64,000 nucleotides of DNA from Rhodospirillales bacterium. Its GTDB lineage: Bacteria; Pseudomonadota; Alphaproteobacteria; Rhodospirillales; Shumkoniaceae. The notes below the pieces were generated by a model, which was not told the origin of the DNA, made no database searches, and was given only the letters and a program-made list of their open reading frames with translations. The position numbers were made by a program, and so were the translations under genes. Below are positions 1-7,902 of the stretch, piece after piece (position 1 is the first letter of the stretch; each line of letters starts with the position of its first letter). The DNA lies in contig JANQJG010000122.1 in the NCBI GenBank assembly GCA_028281785.1, positions 1 to 64,000 of the forward strand. Reading direction: 5' to 3'.

Positions 1-2
1 TC

Positions 3-500
3 TTCCTGGCCGATCTCGCGAGCTCGAAGGAGATCGTCCTGCCCGGAGGCCCGACGGTCGGCGGGCGCTCGGTGTCCGTGGCGGTGGGGATGGCGACCGA
101 ATTGCTCGACCCGAACGAGCCGCTGCACGTGCGGCTCGAGCAGCGGATCCGGGAGCTTGGGAGTGCACCCGGACGGCTCACCATGGCGTCCGTGGTACGG
201 GCTGGCGAGGGGCTGGGCGACGCGCTTTCGGGCAACCGCACGCTGGGGCGGGAGGACCGGACGGTGCTCGGTGTGCTCTCGCTCTCGGTGCTGGCGCTCG
301 GGGCGTTCGCCGCGATCTTCCCGGCGGCGATCGGGTGGGTCGTTGCCGTGACCGCGCTCTGGTTGGGGCTCGCGACCGGGCTCCGGGCGTTGGGGCAGGC
401 GGCGCGGGCGCGGGCCGAGGAGCGGGCCGCGCAGGAGCAGATCGAGGCCCAGGAGCGGATCGGGGCGGAGCTGAACGAATCGATGAGGACGGACGGGTGA
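3..500 (+). CDS. Unidentified membrane protein, C-terminal part (5' end outside window)
   Basis: The frame is open from the left edge of the window, so this is the 3' part of a longer gene. The visible 165 residues have a mixed region, then two adjacent hydrophobic helices (LGVLSLSVLALGAFAAIF and IGWVVAVTALWLGLATGL), then a charged Ala/Glu/Arg/Gln-rich tail that should form a coiled coil facing the cytoplasm. I do not recognise the family. The stop TGA overlaps the GTG start of ccdA (GTGA), so the two genes were probably translated together. Codon choice (many GCG, CGG, GAG) looks somewhat different from the genes after about 1350, which fits the junction proposed there. Confidence 0.55.
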   Translation, partial: FLADLASSKEIVLPGGPTVGGRSVSVAVGMATELLDPNEPLHVRLEQRIRELGSAPGRLTMASVVRAGEGLGDALSGNRTLGREDRTVLGVLSLSVLALGAFAAIFPAAIGWVVAVTALWLGLATGLRALGQAARARAEERAAQEQIEAQERIGAELNESMRTDG

Positions 501-1228
501 ACGAAGTCGAGATCGGGATCACGATCGCCTTCACGGCGGGGATCTTCTCCTTCCTATCACCGTGCGTGCTGCCCCTCGTGCCGAGCTATCTGACGTTCGT
601 CACCGGAATGAGCCTCGAGGACCTGCAGGAAGGGGTGAACCGCAAGGCGACCTTCACGCACTCGCTCCTCTTCGTCACCGGCTTCTCGGCGATCTTCATC
701 ATCCTCGGAGCGTCCGCGTCCTTCCTCGGGCAGTTCCTCCAGCTCTACGACGAGTGGATCGCCCGCATCGGTGGCGTGATCATCATCGTCCTGGGGCTTC
801 ATCTGGCCGGTGTCTTCCGGCTCACGCCGCTCATGCGCGAGAAGCGCGTCCACCTCGCCGACAAGCCCGCGGGCTACCTGGGAACGCTCGGCGTGGGGAT
901 GGCGTTCGGGGCCGGGTGGACGCCGTGCATCGGCCCCATCCTCGGGGCGATCCTCACCTACGGGATGACGCAGGAGACGATGTGGGCGGGGGTGGGGCTC
1001 CTCTCCGTCTACTCTCTGGGGCTCGCGGTCCCCTTCCTGATCGCGTCGCTCGCACTCGACGGGTTCCTGCAGACCTTCCAGCGCTTCCGTCGCTGGATCC
1101 CCGTCGTCGAGAAGGCGTCGGGTGTCCTGCTGATCCTGCTCGGCGTTCTGCTGCTCACGGGTCAATTCACGGTGCTCGCGGCCTGGCTCACCCGCTACAC
1201 GCCCGCGTTCATCCTCGAGCGGATCTAG
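497..1228 (+). CDS. ccdA: CcdA-family thiol:disulfide membrane transporter
   Basis: A 243-residue polytopic membrane protein of the CcdA/DsbD-beta family, which carries reducing equivalents from cytoplasmic thioredoxin across the membrane for cytochrome c maturation or periplasmic disulfide reduction. Six hydrophobic helices are visible. The paired redox cysteines sit in the family motifs SFLSPCVLPLVP (Cys23) and GWTPCIGPIL (Cys144). Start: GTG at 497, overlapping the upstream stop as GTGA. A longer in-frame extension upstream has no membrane-protein character and was rejected. The 3' end overlaps by 20 bases the end of the convergent reading frame that stops at 1209. No thioredoxin-like or cytochrome c maturation gene is visible nearby, so the substrate is unknown. 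Confidence 0.9.
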   Translation: MNEVEIGITIAFTAGIFSFLSPCVLPLVPSYLTFVTGMSLEDLQEGVNRKATFTHSLLFVTGFSAIFIILGASASFLGQFLQLYDEWIARIGGVIIIVLGLHLAGVFRLTPLMREKRVHLADKPAGYLGTLGVGMAFGAGWTPCIGPILGAILTYGMTQETMWAGVGLLSVYSLGLAVPFLIASLALDGFLQTFQRFRRWIPVVEKASGVLLILLGVLLLTGQFTVLAAWLTRYTPAFILERI

Positions 1229-1352
1229 CAGGCACCGCCGCGACGTCCTCCTCCAGCCCCTGCTCGAGGACCTGCCGCCGCAGGAGCCGGGCGTACGTGC
1301 CGTCCACCGCGATAAGCTCGTCGTGCGTGCCCTCCTGGACGATCCTGCCGTC
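1209..1352 (-). other. ABC exporter ATPase C-terminal fragment fused at a sequence junction
   Basis: The last 47 codons of the minus-strand frame encode the end of an ABC exporter nucleotide-binding domain: DGRIVQEGTHDEL, then YARLLRRQ. In exporters this follows the H-loop. No Walker A, signature or Walker B lies upstream in frame; instead the frame becomes a GltD-like oxidoreductase at about 1350. The reading frame stays open through the join, which may be chance in GC-rich DNA. Either the contig was joined wrongly here, or a rearrangement deleted the 3' part of one gene and the 5' part of another. Confidence 0.7.
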
Positions 1353-2603
1353 GAGCGATTCCAAACCTTCGAAGTTCGCGCTCTGGCCTGTGGCGACGAC
1401 GATCAGATCGCAGGGGATGTCGAACTCGGTCCCCTCCTGAACCACCATCTTTCCGGTGCTCCAATCGGTCCTGACCACACGCAGCGCCACCGCCCGGCTA
1501 TCCGCATCGCGCACGACCTCGATCGGCGCCAGCCCGTCATGGAGCGCCGCGCCCTCGCTCAGCGCCGCTTCGATCTCCTCCTCGAAGGCCGGGGCCATGG
1601 CGATCGGACGGCGGTAGACGATCCACACATCCGCGGGGGCCATGCGGTCGCTGGGCAATTCGTCCTGAACGGCCTGGCCGGCGATGACCGCGTCGGCGCG
1701 GGGCACATCCGTGCCGTCCGGCGCGCCGCCGAGGCGCAGGGCGACCGACGCGCAGTCCATGGCGGTGTCGCCGCCGCCGATCACCAGCATCCGTCCCGAT
1801 AGGTATTTGAGCCGCCCGGTGTTGGCGGCGCGCAGGAAGTCCAGCCCGCCGATGCAGTTGGGGGCGTCGCCGCCGGGAACGGGCAAGGGCTTCGCGGCCT
1901 GGGCCCCGATTCCCCAGAAGACGGCGTCGAACGCCTTCTCCAGCTCGGGCACCGTGATATCGGTGCCGACGCGGGTGTTCAGCCGCACCTGGACGCCCAT
2001 GTCGAGGATGCGCTGGATCTCGGCGTTGACGATGTCGCGCGGGCAGCGATGCCGCGACAGGCCGTATTGCAGCATGCCGCCCAGCGCCGCATGGGCCTCG
2101 AAGATCGTCGGCGCGTGCCCCATGCGGCGAAGCTGATAGGCACAGGCGAGCCCGGCAGGGCCGCCGCCCACGATCGCGATCTTCTTCCCCGTCTCGACCT
2201 CTGGCGGATCGAAGGCGAAGCCCTGCTCGACCGCATGGTCGCCGACATAGTGCTCGACCGAATTGATGCCGACATGCTCGTCGGCCGCGCCGCGGTTGCA
2301 GTTCGTCTGACACAGCGCCGGGCAGACGCGCCCCATGGTCGCGGGGAAGGGATTGGCCTCGGTCAAGCGCCGGAACGCCGCCTCCTGCCAGGACATCCCG
2401 CCCTTGGGCTTTTCCTGTCCCCGGGCGATGGCCAGCCACCCGCGTACGTCATGGCCCGAGGGGCAGGCCGCCTGACAGGGCGGCGTGCGCTTGACATAGG
2501 TCGGTCGGCCCGGCGACCGCACCGCTTGAAAGACGGGTCGGATGTTGCGACCCCGTGCCATGCCTGTTTCGCTTTGCCGGCTTTCTTGCGTTTCCTCGAT
2601 CAT
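1209..2603 (-). CDS. GltD/DsrL-like FAD-NAD(P) oxidoreductase, C-terminus replaced by foreign tail
   Basis: Residues 1-~415 are a glutamate-synthase-small-chain-type oxidoreductase. There is an N-terminal FeS region with cysteines in CQAACPSG and CPALCQTNCNRG, an FAD-binding GGGPAGLACAYQLRRMG, and an NAD(P)-binding VIGGGDTAMDCASVALRLG. Relatives (GltD, NfnB/NfnL, DsrL) pass electrons between NAD(P)H and partner flavin-FeS subunits. Here it is the last gene of the Hdr-like operon, so it is the likely pyridine-nucleotide module. Oddity: after VVATGQSANFEGLE the protein does not continue as this family. It runs into DGRIVQEGTHDEL and YARLLRRQ, the tail of an ABC exporter ATPase. The native C-terminus is therefore absent; see the junction entry. 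Start ATG 2603 is accepted; the gap to the upstream hdrD-like gene is 63 bases. Confidence 0.75.
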   Translation of the reverse strand: MIEETQESRQSETGMARGRNIRPVFQAVRSPGRPTYVKRTPPCQAACPSGHDVRGWLAIARGQEKPKGGMSWQEAAFRRLTEANPFPATMGRVCPALCQTNCNRGAADEHVGINSVEHYVGDHAVEQGFAFDPPEVETGKKIAIVGGGPAGLACAYQLRRMGHAPTIFEAHAALGGMLQYGLSRHRCPRDIVNAEIQRILDMGVQVRLNTRVGTDITVPELEKAFDAVFWGIGAQAAKPLPVPGGDAPNCIGGLDFLRAANTGRLKYLSGRMLVIGGGDTAMDCASVALRLGGAPDGTDVPRADAVIAGQAVQDELPSDRMAPADVWIVYRRPIAMAPAFEEEIEAALSEGAALHDGLAPIEVVRDADSRAVALRVVRTDWSTGKMVVQEGTEFDIPCDLIVVATGQSANFEGLESLDGRIVQEGTHDELIAVDGTYARLLRRQVLEQGLEEDVAAVPARSARG

Positions 2604-2666
2604 CGCCTTGTTCCCAAAACTCGGTTCATCCGGTTCCGGTCGCTCTCGCCTTATCTGCCGTTCTGT

Positions 2667-3812
2667 TCAGCCGACGGCTTCGGCGAGAACCTCCGAGAGG
2701 TCGAGCACCTGAAGCTGGTCCTCGAGGCCCTCCGTCTTTCGACTATCCTCCAGGAGGGTGATGCAATAGGGGCATCCCGTGGCCAGAACCTCTGCCCCGG
2801 CCTCCGCCGCCTCGCGCACCCTCAGCACGCTGAAGCGTTTTTCGTTGGACGTTTCCATCCACACCCGGCCGCCGCCGCCGCCGCAACAAAGGGAGAAGTT
2901 GCGCTCCCGCGGCATCTCGACCATCTCCGCTCCCGCGCCCTCCAGCACGCTGCGCGGCTCGTCGAAGACCTCGGAATGGCGGCCGAGATAGCAGGGGTCG
3001 TGATAGGCCACCTTCTTGCCGAAACCTTCCGTCACCTCCAGCCGCCCCTCGGCCACCAGCTGGGCGAGAAGCTGGCTGTGATGGATCACTTCCCACTCGC
3101 CGCCAAGCTCCGGATATTCGCGGGTATAGGTATGGTAGCAGTGGGGCGAGGTGGTGATGATCTTGTTCACCTTCTTGCCGTTGAACAGGCCGATATTGGC
3201 CTCGGCAAGCTTCATGAAGCCGCTCTCGTCGCCGGTCTTGCGCAGGCTTTCGCCGCAGCAGCTCTCCTCGGCGCCGATCACGCCGAAGGAAACGCCGGCC
3301 TTCTGAAGAAGCTTGACCAGGGAGCGGGCGATATTGCGGCTGCGCGCGTCATAGCAGGAGGTGCAGCAGACCGACAGCAGATACTCGGTGTCCTCGGTAT
3401 AGGCCGGCACGTCCAGGCCGTTCATCCAGTCGGTGCGCTTCTCGCGGGCCTCGCCCCAGGGATTGCCGTTGCTGTCGCAGCTGCCGATCACCGCGCGCAG
3501 GGTTTCCGGCGTCGCCCCCATCTCTGCGCCGATCGCGCGCATGGCGCGGACCACGCCGATGATGTCGACGCTGCGCGGGCAGTTGACCACGCATTTGTTG
3601 CAGGTCGTGCAGCCGTAGAGGATGTCCTCGAATTCGTTGCCTTCCAGGCCGAGCTGTCCGAGGCGGATCACCTTGCGAATGATGAACTCGCTCTCGACCT
3701 CGCGCCAGGGGCAGACGGCCGCGCACATGCCGCATTGCATGCAGGCGTTCAGATCCTCGCCGCCGGAGCAGACGATCGCTTCATTGACCTCGAAAAAAGG
3801 GGTATCGGGCAT
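2667..3812 (-). CDS. HdrD/DsrK-like iron-sulfur protein (ferredoxin plus two CCG domains)
   Basis: A 381-residue soluble protein. Residues 24-34 (CMQCGMCAAVC) and 68-78 (CTTCNKCVVNC) are two [4Fe-4S] ferredoxin motifs of the HdrC type. They are followed by two cysteine-rich CCG domains of the HdrB type: LLSVCCTSCYDA with ESCCGE, and YHDPCYLGRH with LCCGGGGG and TGCPYC. In heterodisulfide reductase such CCG domains hold the noncubane clusters that cleave or form disulfides; HdrD, DsrK, TmcB and GlpC share the layout. No membrane segment is present. It lies 3 bases after the winged-helix gene and before the GltD-like gene. I infer that it is the thiol/disulfide (or persulfide) active subunit of this operon's complex. 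The exact substrate cannot be read from the sequence. Confidence 0.85.
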   Translation of the reverse strand: MPDTPFFEVNEAIVCSGGEDLNACMQCGMCAAVCPWREVESEFIIRKVIRLGQLGLEGNEFEDILYGCTTCNKCVVNCPRSVDIIGVVRAMRAIGAEMGATPETLRAVIGSCDSNGNPWGEAREKRTDWMNGLDVPAYTEDTEYLLSVCCTSCYDARSRNIARSLVKLLQKAGVSFGVIGAEESCCGESLRKTGDESGFMKLAEANIGLFNGKKVNKIITTSPHCYHTYTREYPELGGEWEVIHHSQLLAQLVAEGRLEVTEGFGKKVAYHDPCYLGRHSEVFDEPRSVLEGAGAEMVEMPRERNFSLCCGGGGGRVWMETSNEKRFSVLRVREAAEAGAEVLATGCPYCITLLEDSRKTEGLEDQLQVLDLSEVLAEAVG

Positions 3813-3815
3813 CGG

Positions 3816-4148
3816 TCAGCTCCCTGCGGGCTCCTCTTCGTCATCGTCCAGCGTCGCGTTCTCTTCCAGGCCATAACGGAAATAGCCGTCGTCCTGCGTG
3901 CGTTCGCCGATGAGGCCGTACTTCTTCATCGCCGTCACGCACCACAGCACATGCGTGCTCTCCAGCCCGGTCGCGGTCGCGAGTTCGGGAACCGTCATCG
4001 GCTCGTCGGATTGGGTCAACGCGTTGCGGACCCGCTTGATGTCGCGCATGCGCCTGCGGCTGGCGTCGAAGGCGCTTCTGTTCACCTCGCGGCGCCGGCG
4101 GCGGATCTCCGCCAGCTCGGTTCTTTGTTCTTCGGTCAGTTGATACAT
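3816..4148 (-). CDS. Small winged-helix-like protein of the Hdr-like operon
   Basis: A 110-residue protein starting MYQLTEEQ. Residues 1-40 are very basic and helical (EIRRRRREVN, RRRMRDIKRVRN). Residues 45-92 read like a winged-helix domain (MTVPELATATGLESTHVLW as the helix-turn-helix, YGLIGERTQDDGYFRYGL as the wing), and the tail is acidic (DDDEEEP). It is sandwiched between the hdrA2-like gene (2-base gap) and the hdrD-like gene (3-base gap), so it is co-translated with the complex. The longer in-frame extension upstream lies inside hdrA2 and was rejected. Role unknown: it could regulate the operon or act as an assembly or linker subunit. I see no metal-binding cysteine cluster. Confidence 0.75.
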   Translation of the reverse strand: MYQLTEEQRTELAEIRRRRREVNRSAFDASRRRMRDIKRVRNALTQSDEPMTVPELATATGLESTHVLWCVTAMKKYGLIGERTQDDGYFRYGLEENATLDDDEEEPAGS

Positions 4149-4150
4149 GC

Positions 4151-6082
4151 TCACGCCTCGACCAGTTCCTTCGTCGCCGGAAGGGCGACGATGGCGTCGA
4201 CCATGGCCTCGTACTGGCGCAGGGTCCAGCCGTTGACCTCGATGGCGACGTTGGGGCAGACCGCGACGCACATGCCGCAGCCCGTGCACAGGGCGGGATT
4301 GATCTCCGCCTTCTTGCCCTTGCCTTCCGGGGCGTCCACCAGGGTCACGCAACCCGGATGCGGGCATTCCGCGACACAGGCGCCGGTCCCCTCGCAAAGC
4401 TCGGTGTTGACCGTCGCCACGTAGGGATCGAGCTCCACATGGCCCTTGGCCAGCAGCGCTGCGGCTTTGACAGCGGCGGCCGTCGCCCCTTCCGAGGCCT
4501 CCGTCGAGTCCATCGGCGCCTGGCAGGTGCCGGCCAGGAGGACGCCGGTATTCGCCAGCTCGACCGGCCTGAGCTTCGGATGCACCTCCAGCAAGAAGCG
4601 GTCGGCGCCGACGGGAAGCTTCATCTTGTCGATAAGGCCCGAGACGTCGGAGGGCACCATGCCGACGGACAGCACGACCAGATCGACCGGCACGTCCAGC
4701 TCCTGGCCGGACAGCAGCGTGTCCTTGGCCATGACGCTCAGCGCATAGTCGGGATCGCTGGCCGGACCGACCACCGGCGGGCCGTCGGGCTCGAAGCGCA
4801 GGAACAATACCCCGTCCTGCGAGGCCCCGACATAGAATTCCTCGTGGCCCCTGCCATAGGCACGGATGTCGCGGTAGAAGTCATAGATGACGGTCTCGGG
4901 ATACTTCTCCTTGATCTCCCGGTCGGCCTGAAGTGTCGCCGTGCAGCAGGCGCGCGAGCAGTGTTCGTTGAGATTGCCGTTCTCGTCGGGCTCGTGGATG
5001 CCGGGGATCTGCCGGCTGCCGACACAGCGGATCATGGCCATCGACTTGATCGGCCGGCCATTGACCTCCAGCATGCCGCCAGTGTCCTCCTTCTCCGCCA
5101 TCAGCCGGATCAGGTCGGGCAGGGTGATGACTTCCGGATGCTCGCCATAGCCGTAGAGACCCTTGGGCGGCGAATAGTGCCGGAAACCGGTGGCCAGCAC
5201 CACGGCCCCGGTCGAGATCTCTCGCGTCTCCTCCGTGGCCGGCACCGCCTCGGGGAGGATGCCGACAAAGGGGACGAACCGGCCCTCGCCGGCCCCGGCC
5301 GCCTCGACGGTCCGCAGCCTCTCGCATTCCTCCTCGCCGGTGGGCGGCGTGCGAGTCACCTTGAGGGTGAAATTGCCGACATAGCCCTCGGACTCGGTGA
5401 GTTCCGCGCAGGTCAGGACCTCGATTTCCGGGCGTGCCCGCACCTCGTCGACAACCTCCTGAAGCAGCTCCGCCGCGGGCTCGTTGGTCGGGAACAGGCG
5501 GTCGAGCTGGGCCACGTTGCCGCCGAGGAAGGGCGTCTTTTCGATCAGCGTGACCTTGAGACCGCGCATCGCCAGGTCGCGCGCCGATTTCAGCCCGGAG
5601 ATCCCGCCCCCGACCACGGTCACATGGTCCACCGCATCCATGCGGATGGATTCGAGGGGCTTGAGATGCCGGGCCTTGCCGACCGCCGCAGCGACCAGGC
5701 CCGCGGCCTTCCGCGTCGCCGCCTCGCCGTGGTGCACCCAGCTGCACTGCTCGCGGATATTGGCGTGCTCGTACATGTAGGGGTTCACGCCGGCCCGCAT
5801 CACGGCGTTGCGGAAGGTCGTCTCGTGCAGGCTGGGCGAGCAGGAGGCGATGACGACGCGGTCCGCCGCGCCGGATTTCAGATCCTCGATGATCTTGTTC
5901 TGCCCGGGGTCGGAGCACATGAACATGTCGCGGCGAGCAACGGTGACGCCCGGAAACTCCTTGGCCATGGCCTCGAGCTTCTCGACATCCACCTGGTCGG
6001 AGATGTTGCCGCCGCAGTGACAGATATAGACCGCGACCTTGGCTTCGCCTTCGGCTGTCTTGTCCTTGCCCTTCGCTGTCAT
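4151..6082 (-). CDS. HdrA/QmoB-like flavin-FeS subunit (long form)
   Basis: About 643 residues. The N-terminal HdrA domain is marked by VAVYICHCGGNI, MCSDPGQ and SCSPSLHETTFRNAV. An FAD Rossmann fold follows (VVGGGISGLKSARDLAMRGL, FLGGNVAQLDRLFPT). The HdrA hallmark HCSRACCTATLQADREIK comes next, and two C-terminal ferredoxin motifs end the protein (CEGTGACVAECPHPGC and CTGCGMCVAVCP). HdrA flavins are the sites of electron bifurcation or confurcation in heterodisulfide reductases; Qmo subunits link the same fold to quinone and APS reductase. Start: ATG 6082 has GAGGA about nine bases upstream. An alternative GTG at 6124 overlaps the hdrA1 stop as GTGA and cannot be excluded. It forms a pair with the shorter HdrA-like gene upstream. 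Confidence 0.85.
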   Translation of the reverse strand: MTAKGKDKTAEGEAKVAVYICHCGGNISDQVDVEKLEAMAKEFPGVTVARRDMFMCSDPGQNKIIEDLKSGAADRVVIASCSPSLHETTFRNAVMRAGVNPYMYEHANIREQCSWVHHGEAATRKAAGLVAAAVGKARHLKPLESIRMDAVDHVTVVGGGISGLKSARDLAMRGLKVTLIEKTPFLGGNVAQLDRLFPTNEPAAELLQEVVDEVRARPEIEVLTCAELTESEGYVGNFTLKVTRTPPTGEEECERLRTVEAAGAGEGRFVPFVGILPEAVPATEETREISTGAVVLATGFRHYSPPKGLYGYGEHPEVITLPDLIRLMAEKEDTGGMLEVNGRPIKSMAMIRCVGSRQIPGIHEPDENGNLNEHCSRACCTATLQADREIKEKYPETVIYDFYRDIRAYGRGHEEFYVGASQDGVLFLRFEPDGPPVVGPASDPDYALSVMAKDTLLSGQELDVPVDLVVLSVGMVPSDVSGLIDKMKLPVGADRFLLEVHPKLRPVELANTGVLLAGTCQAPMDSTEASEGATAAAVKAAALLAKGHVELDPYVATVNTELCEGTGACVAECPHPGCVTLVDAPEGKGKKAEINPALCTGCGMCVAVCPNVAIEVNGWTLRQYEAMVDAIVALPATKELVEA

Positions 6083-6120
6083 TCCTACGGGTCCTCTGCG
6101 CGTCTGGTGCGGGGCGGCGG

Positions 6121-7440
6121 TCACTCGGCCGCGACCAGCGCCTCCTGGTTCAGATAGTTGGAAACCTCCATCGCCGCGGCGCCGGCCTCGACGATGGTGT
6201 CGACGATGTCCTTGGGACCGGCGGCCACGCCGGCGGTGAACACGCCATCCATGTCGGTCAGGGTGGGCGCGATCTTCGGCTTGACCGATTTGATGAAGCC
6301 GTCCGTGGCGGTAGAGACGTCGACCACGCCCTCCGGGTTCCAGGCCGGCACCATGGCCAGCGCCTGTACCACCAGGTCGTGCTCCCGGGTCATGCCGCCG
6401 CCGCCGCCCTCCTGGTCCTCATAGCGGAGGCGCACGGCACCGTCCTCGGTGCCGCCAATCACCATCGGCTTGGCCTTGACGAACTCCACGCCCATGGCCT
6501 TGGCGTTCTGGAAGAACTGCTCGTAGTTCTTCCCGAAGGCGCGGATATCCATGTAGTAGATCGTGATGTCGGCCAGCGGCAAGGCGCCCGAAAGCAGCAT
6601 CGCCTGCTTGATCGAATACATGCAGCAGACGCGCGAACAGTAGGAAACCCCGAGGTTCAGATCGCGCGAGCCGGCGCACTGGATGAAGGCGATCGAGTCC
6701 GGCTCCTTGCCGTCCGATGGCCTGAGCGCCCGCATGTACGGGCCGTGCGGCGCCAGCAGCCGTTCCATCTGCAGCGAAGTGATCAGATTGGGGTGTTGGC
6801 TGGCGGGGCCGAATGCCTTCTCCGAATAGTCGGGGATCAGCTCGTATCCCGTGGCCAGGACCATCGACCGGGCCTCCAGCGTGAAGTCCTCGGGCTTGTC
6901 GAAATAGTTGATGGCGTCGGTGGCGCAGACCTGCACGCACTGGCCGCCGTCCTTGCCGCAGATCCAGCAGTTCTCGGGGTCCATGACCGCTTTTTGCGGA
7001 ACCGCGTTGGAGAACGGCACATAGATGGCCTTGCGGGAGGTGAAGCCGCCCTGCTCATGATCGGGGACGAAGGTCGGGCAGGCATACTCGCAGGAGCGGC
7101 AGCCCGTGCATTTGTCGGGATCGACATAGCGCGGCTTCTGCGTAACCGAGGCCTTGAGCCCGCTTCCCGTCCTCTCGACCCCGTTGAGCTCGCAATAGGT
7201 GAAGAGGGTGATGTTCGGGTGATGGGCCGCGGCCGCCATCTTCGGGGTCGTGATGCAGCTCGCGCAGTCGAGGGTCGGAAAGACCTTCGACAGCCGGATC
7301 ATCTTGCCGCCGATGGAGGGGTCGCGCTCGACGATCGCCACCTGAAACCCCTGTTCGGCGAGGTCGAGGGCGGTTTGCAGACCGGCGATTCCGGCACCGA
7401 GTACCAGGGTATCGAACTGTGGGTATTCTTGGGTCGTCAT
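6121..7440 (-). CDS. HdrA/QmoA-like flavin-FeS subunit (short form)
   Basis: A 439-residue FAD protein. It begins with the nucleotide fold LVLGAGIAGLQTALDLAEQG and the GGKM region, followed by the QmoA/HdrA cysteine motif TLDCASCITTPKM. A [4Fe-4S] motif (CTGCRSCEYACP) and a second, irregular one (CWICGKDGGQCVQVC) come next. The HdrA signature SYCSRVCCMYSIKQAM and a C-terminal FAD segment ending GVFTAGVAAGPKDI complete it. The short HdrA plus long HdrA pairing is that of QmoA and QmoB in sulfate reducers and some sulfur oxidisers, but no QmoC-type membrane subunit is present here. The upstream neighbour is an MvhD-like protein 18 bases away. The start ATG 7440 has a GAGG-rich leader. Confidence 0.85.
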   Translation of the reverse strand: MTTQEYPQFDTLVLGAGIAGLQTALDLAEQGFQVAIVERDPSIGGKMIRLSKVFPTLDCASCITTPKMAAAAHHPNITLFTYCELNGVERTGSGLKASVTQKPRYVDPDKCTGCRSCEYACPTFVPDHEQGGFTSRKAIYVPFSNAVPQKAVMDPENCWICGKDGGQCVQVCATDAINYFDKPEDFTLEARSMVLATGYELIPDYSEKAFGPASQHPNLITSLQMERLLAPHGPYMRALRPSDGKEPDSIAFIQCAGSRDLNLGVSYCSRVCCMYSIKQAMLLSGALPLADITIYYMDIRAFGKNYEQFFQNAKAMGVEFVKAKPMVIGGTEDGAVRLRYEDQEGGGGGMTREHDLVVQALAMVPAWNPEGVVDVSTATDGFIKSVKPKIAPTLTDMDGVFTAGVAAGPKDIVDTIVEAGAAAMEVSNYLNQEALVAAE

Positions 7441-7458
7441 TTGAGCCCTCTTCCCCTC

Positions 7459-7890
7459 TCAGGCGATGACCGCTTCGCGGATTTCCTCGCCGGGGAGCCC
7501 CAGCTCGGTCACGACCTGGTTCATGTTCTTGACCTCGTTCAGGAACGCCCGGTTGCAGACCGTGCAGATTGCGGTCAACCGCAGGCGGCGGATGTCCAGC
7601 CCCCGCTCCTTCATCTGTCTGTAGACCCCATCGACGCGCTTGGCCAGGGCGTCATAGGCGCCCTCGTAAGGGCATTCGACACCGCAGGACATGATGATGA
7701 TGCCGGCGATGCCCTTGTCGAAGCAGTCGAGGTAGAACCTCTCCGGAAACATCGCCGGCTCTCGGGTCCTCAGGATGTAGGTGTTCTCGCCATAGGACAG
7801 GTGGGCTTGACCCACCGAATTGGCGCCGGGATAGGCGCAATCCTCGGTCGCCAGGATCAGAATTTTGGGAGCGCTTTCCCGACGCTGCAT
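7459..7890 (-). CDS. MvhD-like (hydrogenase iron-sulfur subunit) electron-transfer protein
   Basis: A 143-residue protein of the MvhD/FrhD family, also found as the C-terminal domain of QmoB and some HdrA proteins. MvhD carries a [2Fe-2S] cluster that passes electrons into HdrA. Cysteines at 18 (EDCAYPGANS), 56 (YLDCFDKG), 69 and 73 (SCGVECPYEG), and 109 and 112 (CTVC) fit the family pattern. The second motif is VECPY rather than the GDCHY-type sequence usual in methanogens. It lies between tusA (12-base gap) and hdrA1. It may receive electrons from an unknown donor or from TusA-bound sulfur chemistry; no hydrogenase gene is present in the window. Confidence 0.8.
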   Translation of the reverse strand: MQRRESAPKILILATEDCAYPGANSVGQAHLSYGENTYILRTREPAMFPERFYLDCFDKGIAGIIIMSCGVECPYEGAYDALAKRVDGVYRQMKERGLDIRRLRLTAICTVCNRAFLNEVKNMNQVVTELGLPGEEIREAVIA

Positions 7891-7902
7891 CGTTCGAATA
7901 TC

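Noticed and set aside
2049-4424. Plus-strand frame of 791 codons opposite the gltD- and hdrD-like genes
   Set aside because: It is the complement of well-supported FeS/flavin genes. Its translation is His/Arg/Ala-rich with no domain, as expected for antisense frames in GC-rich DNA.
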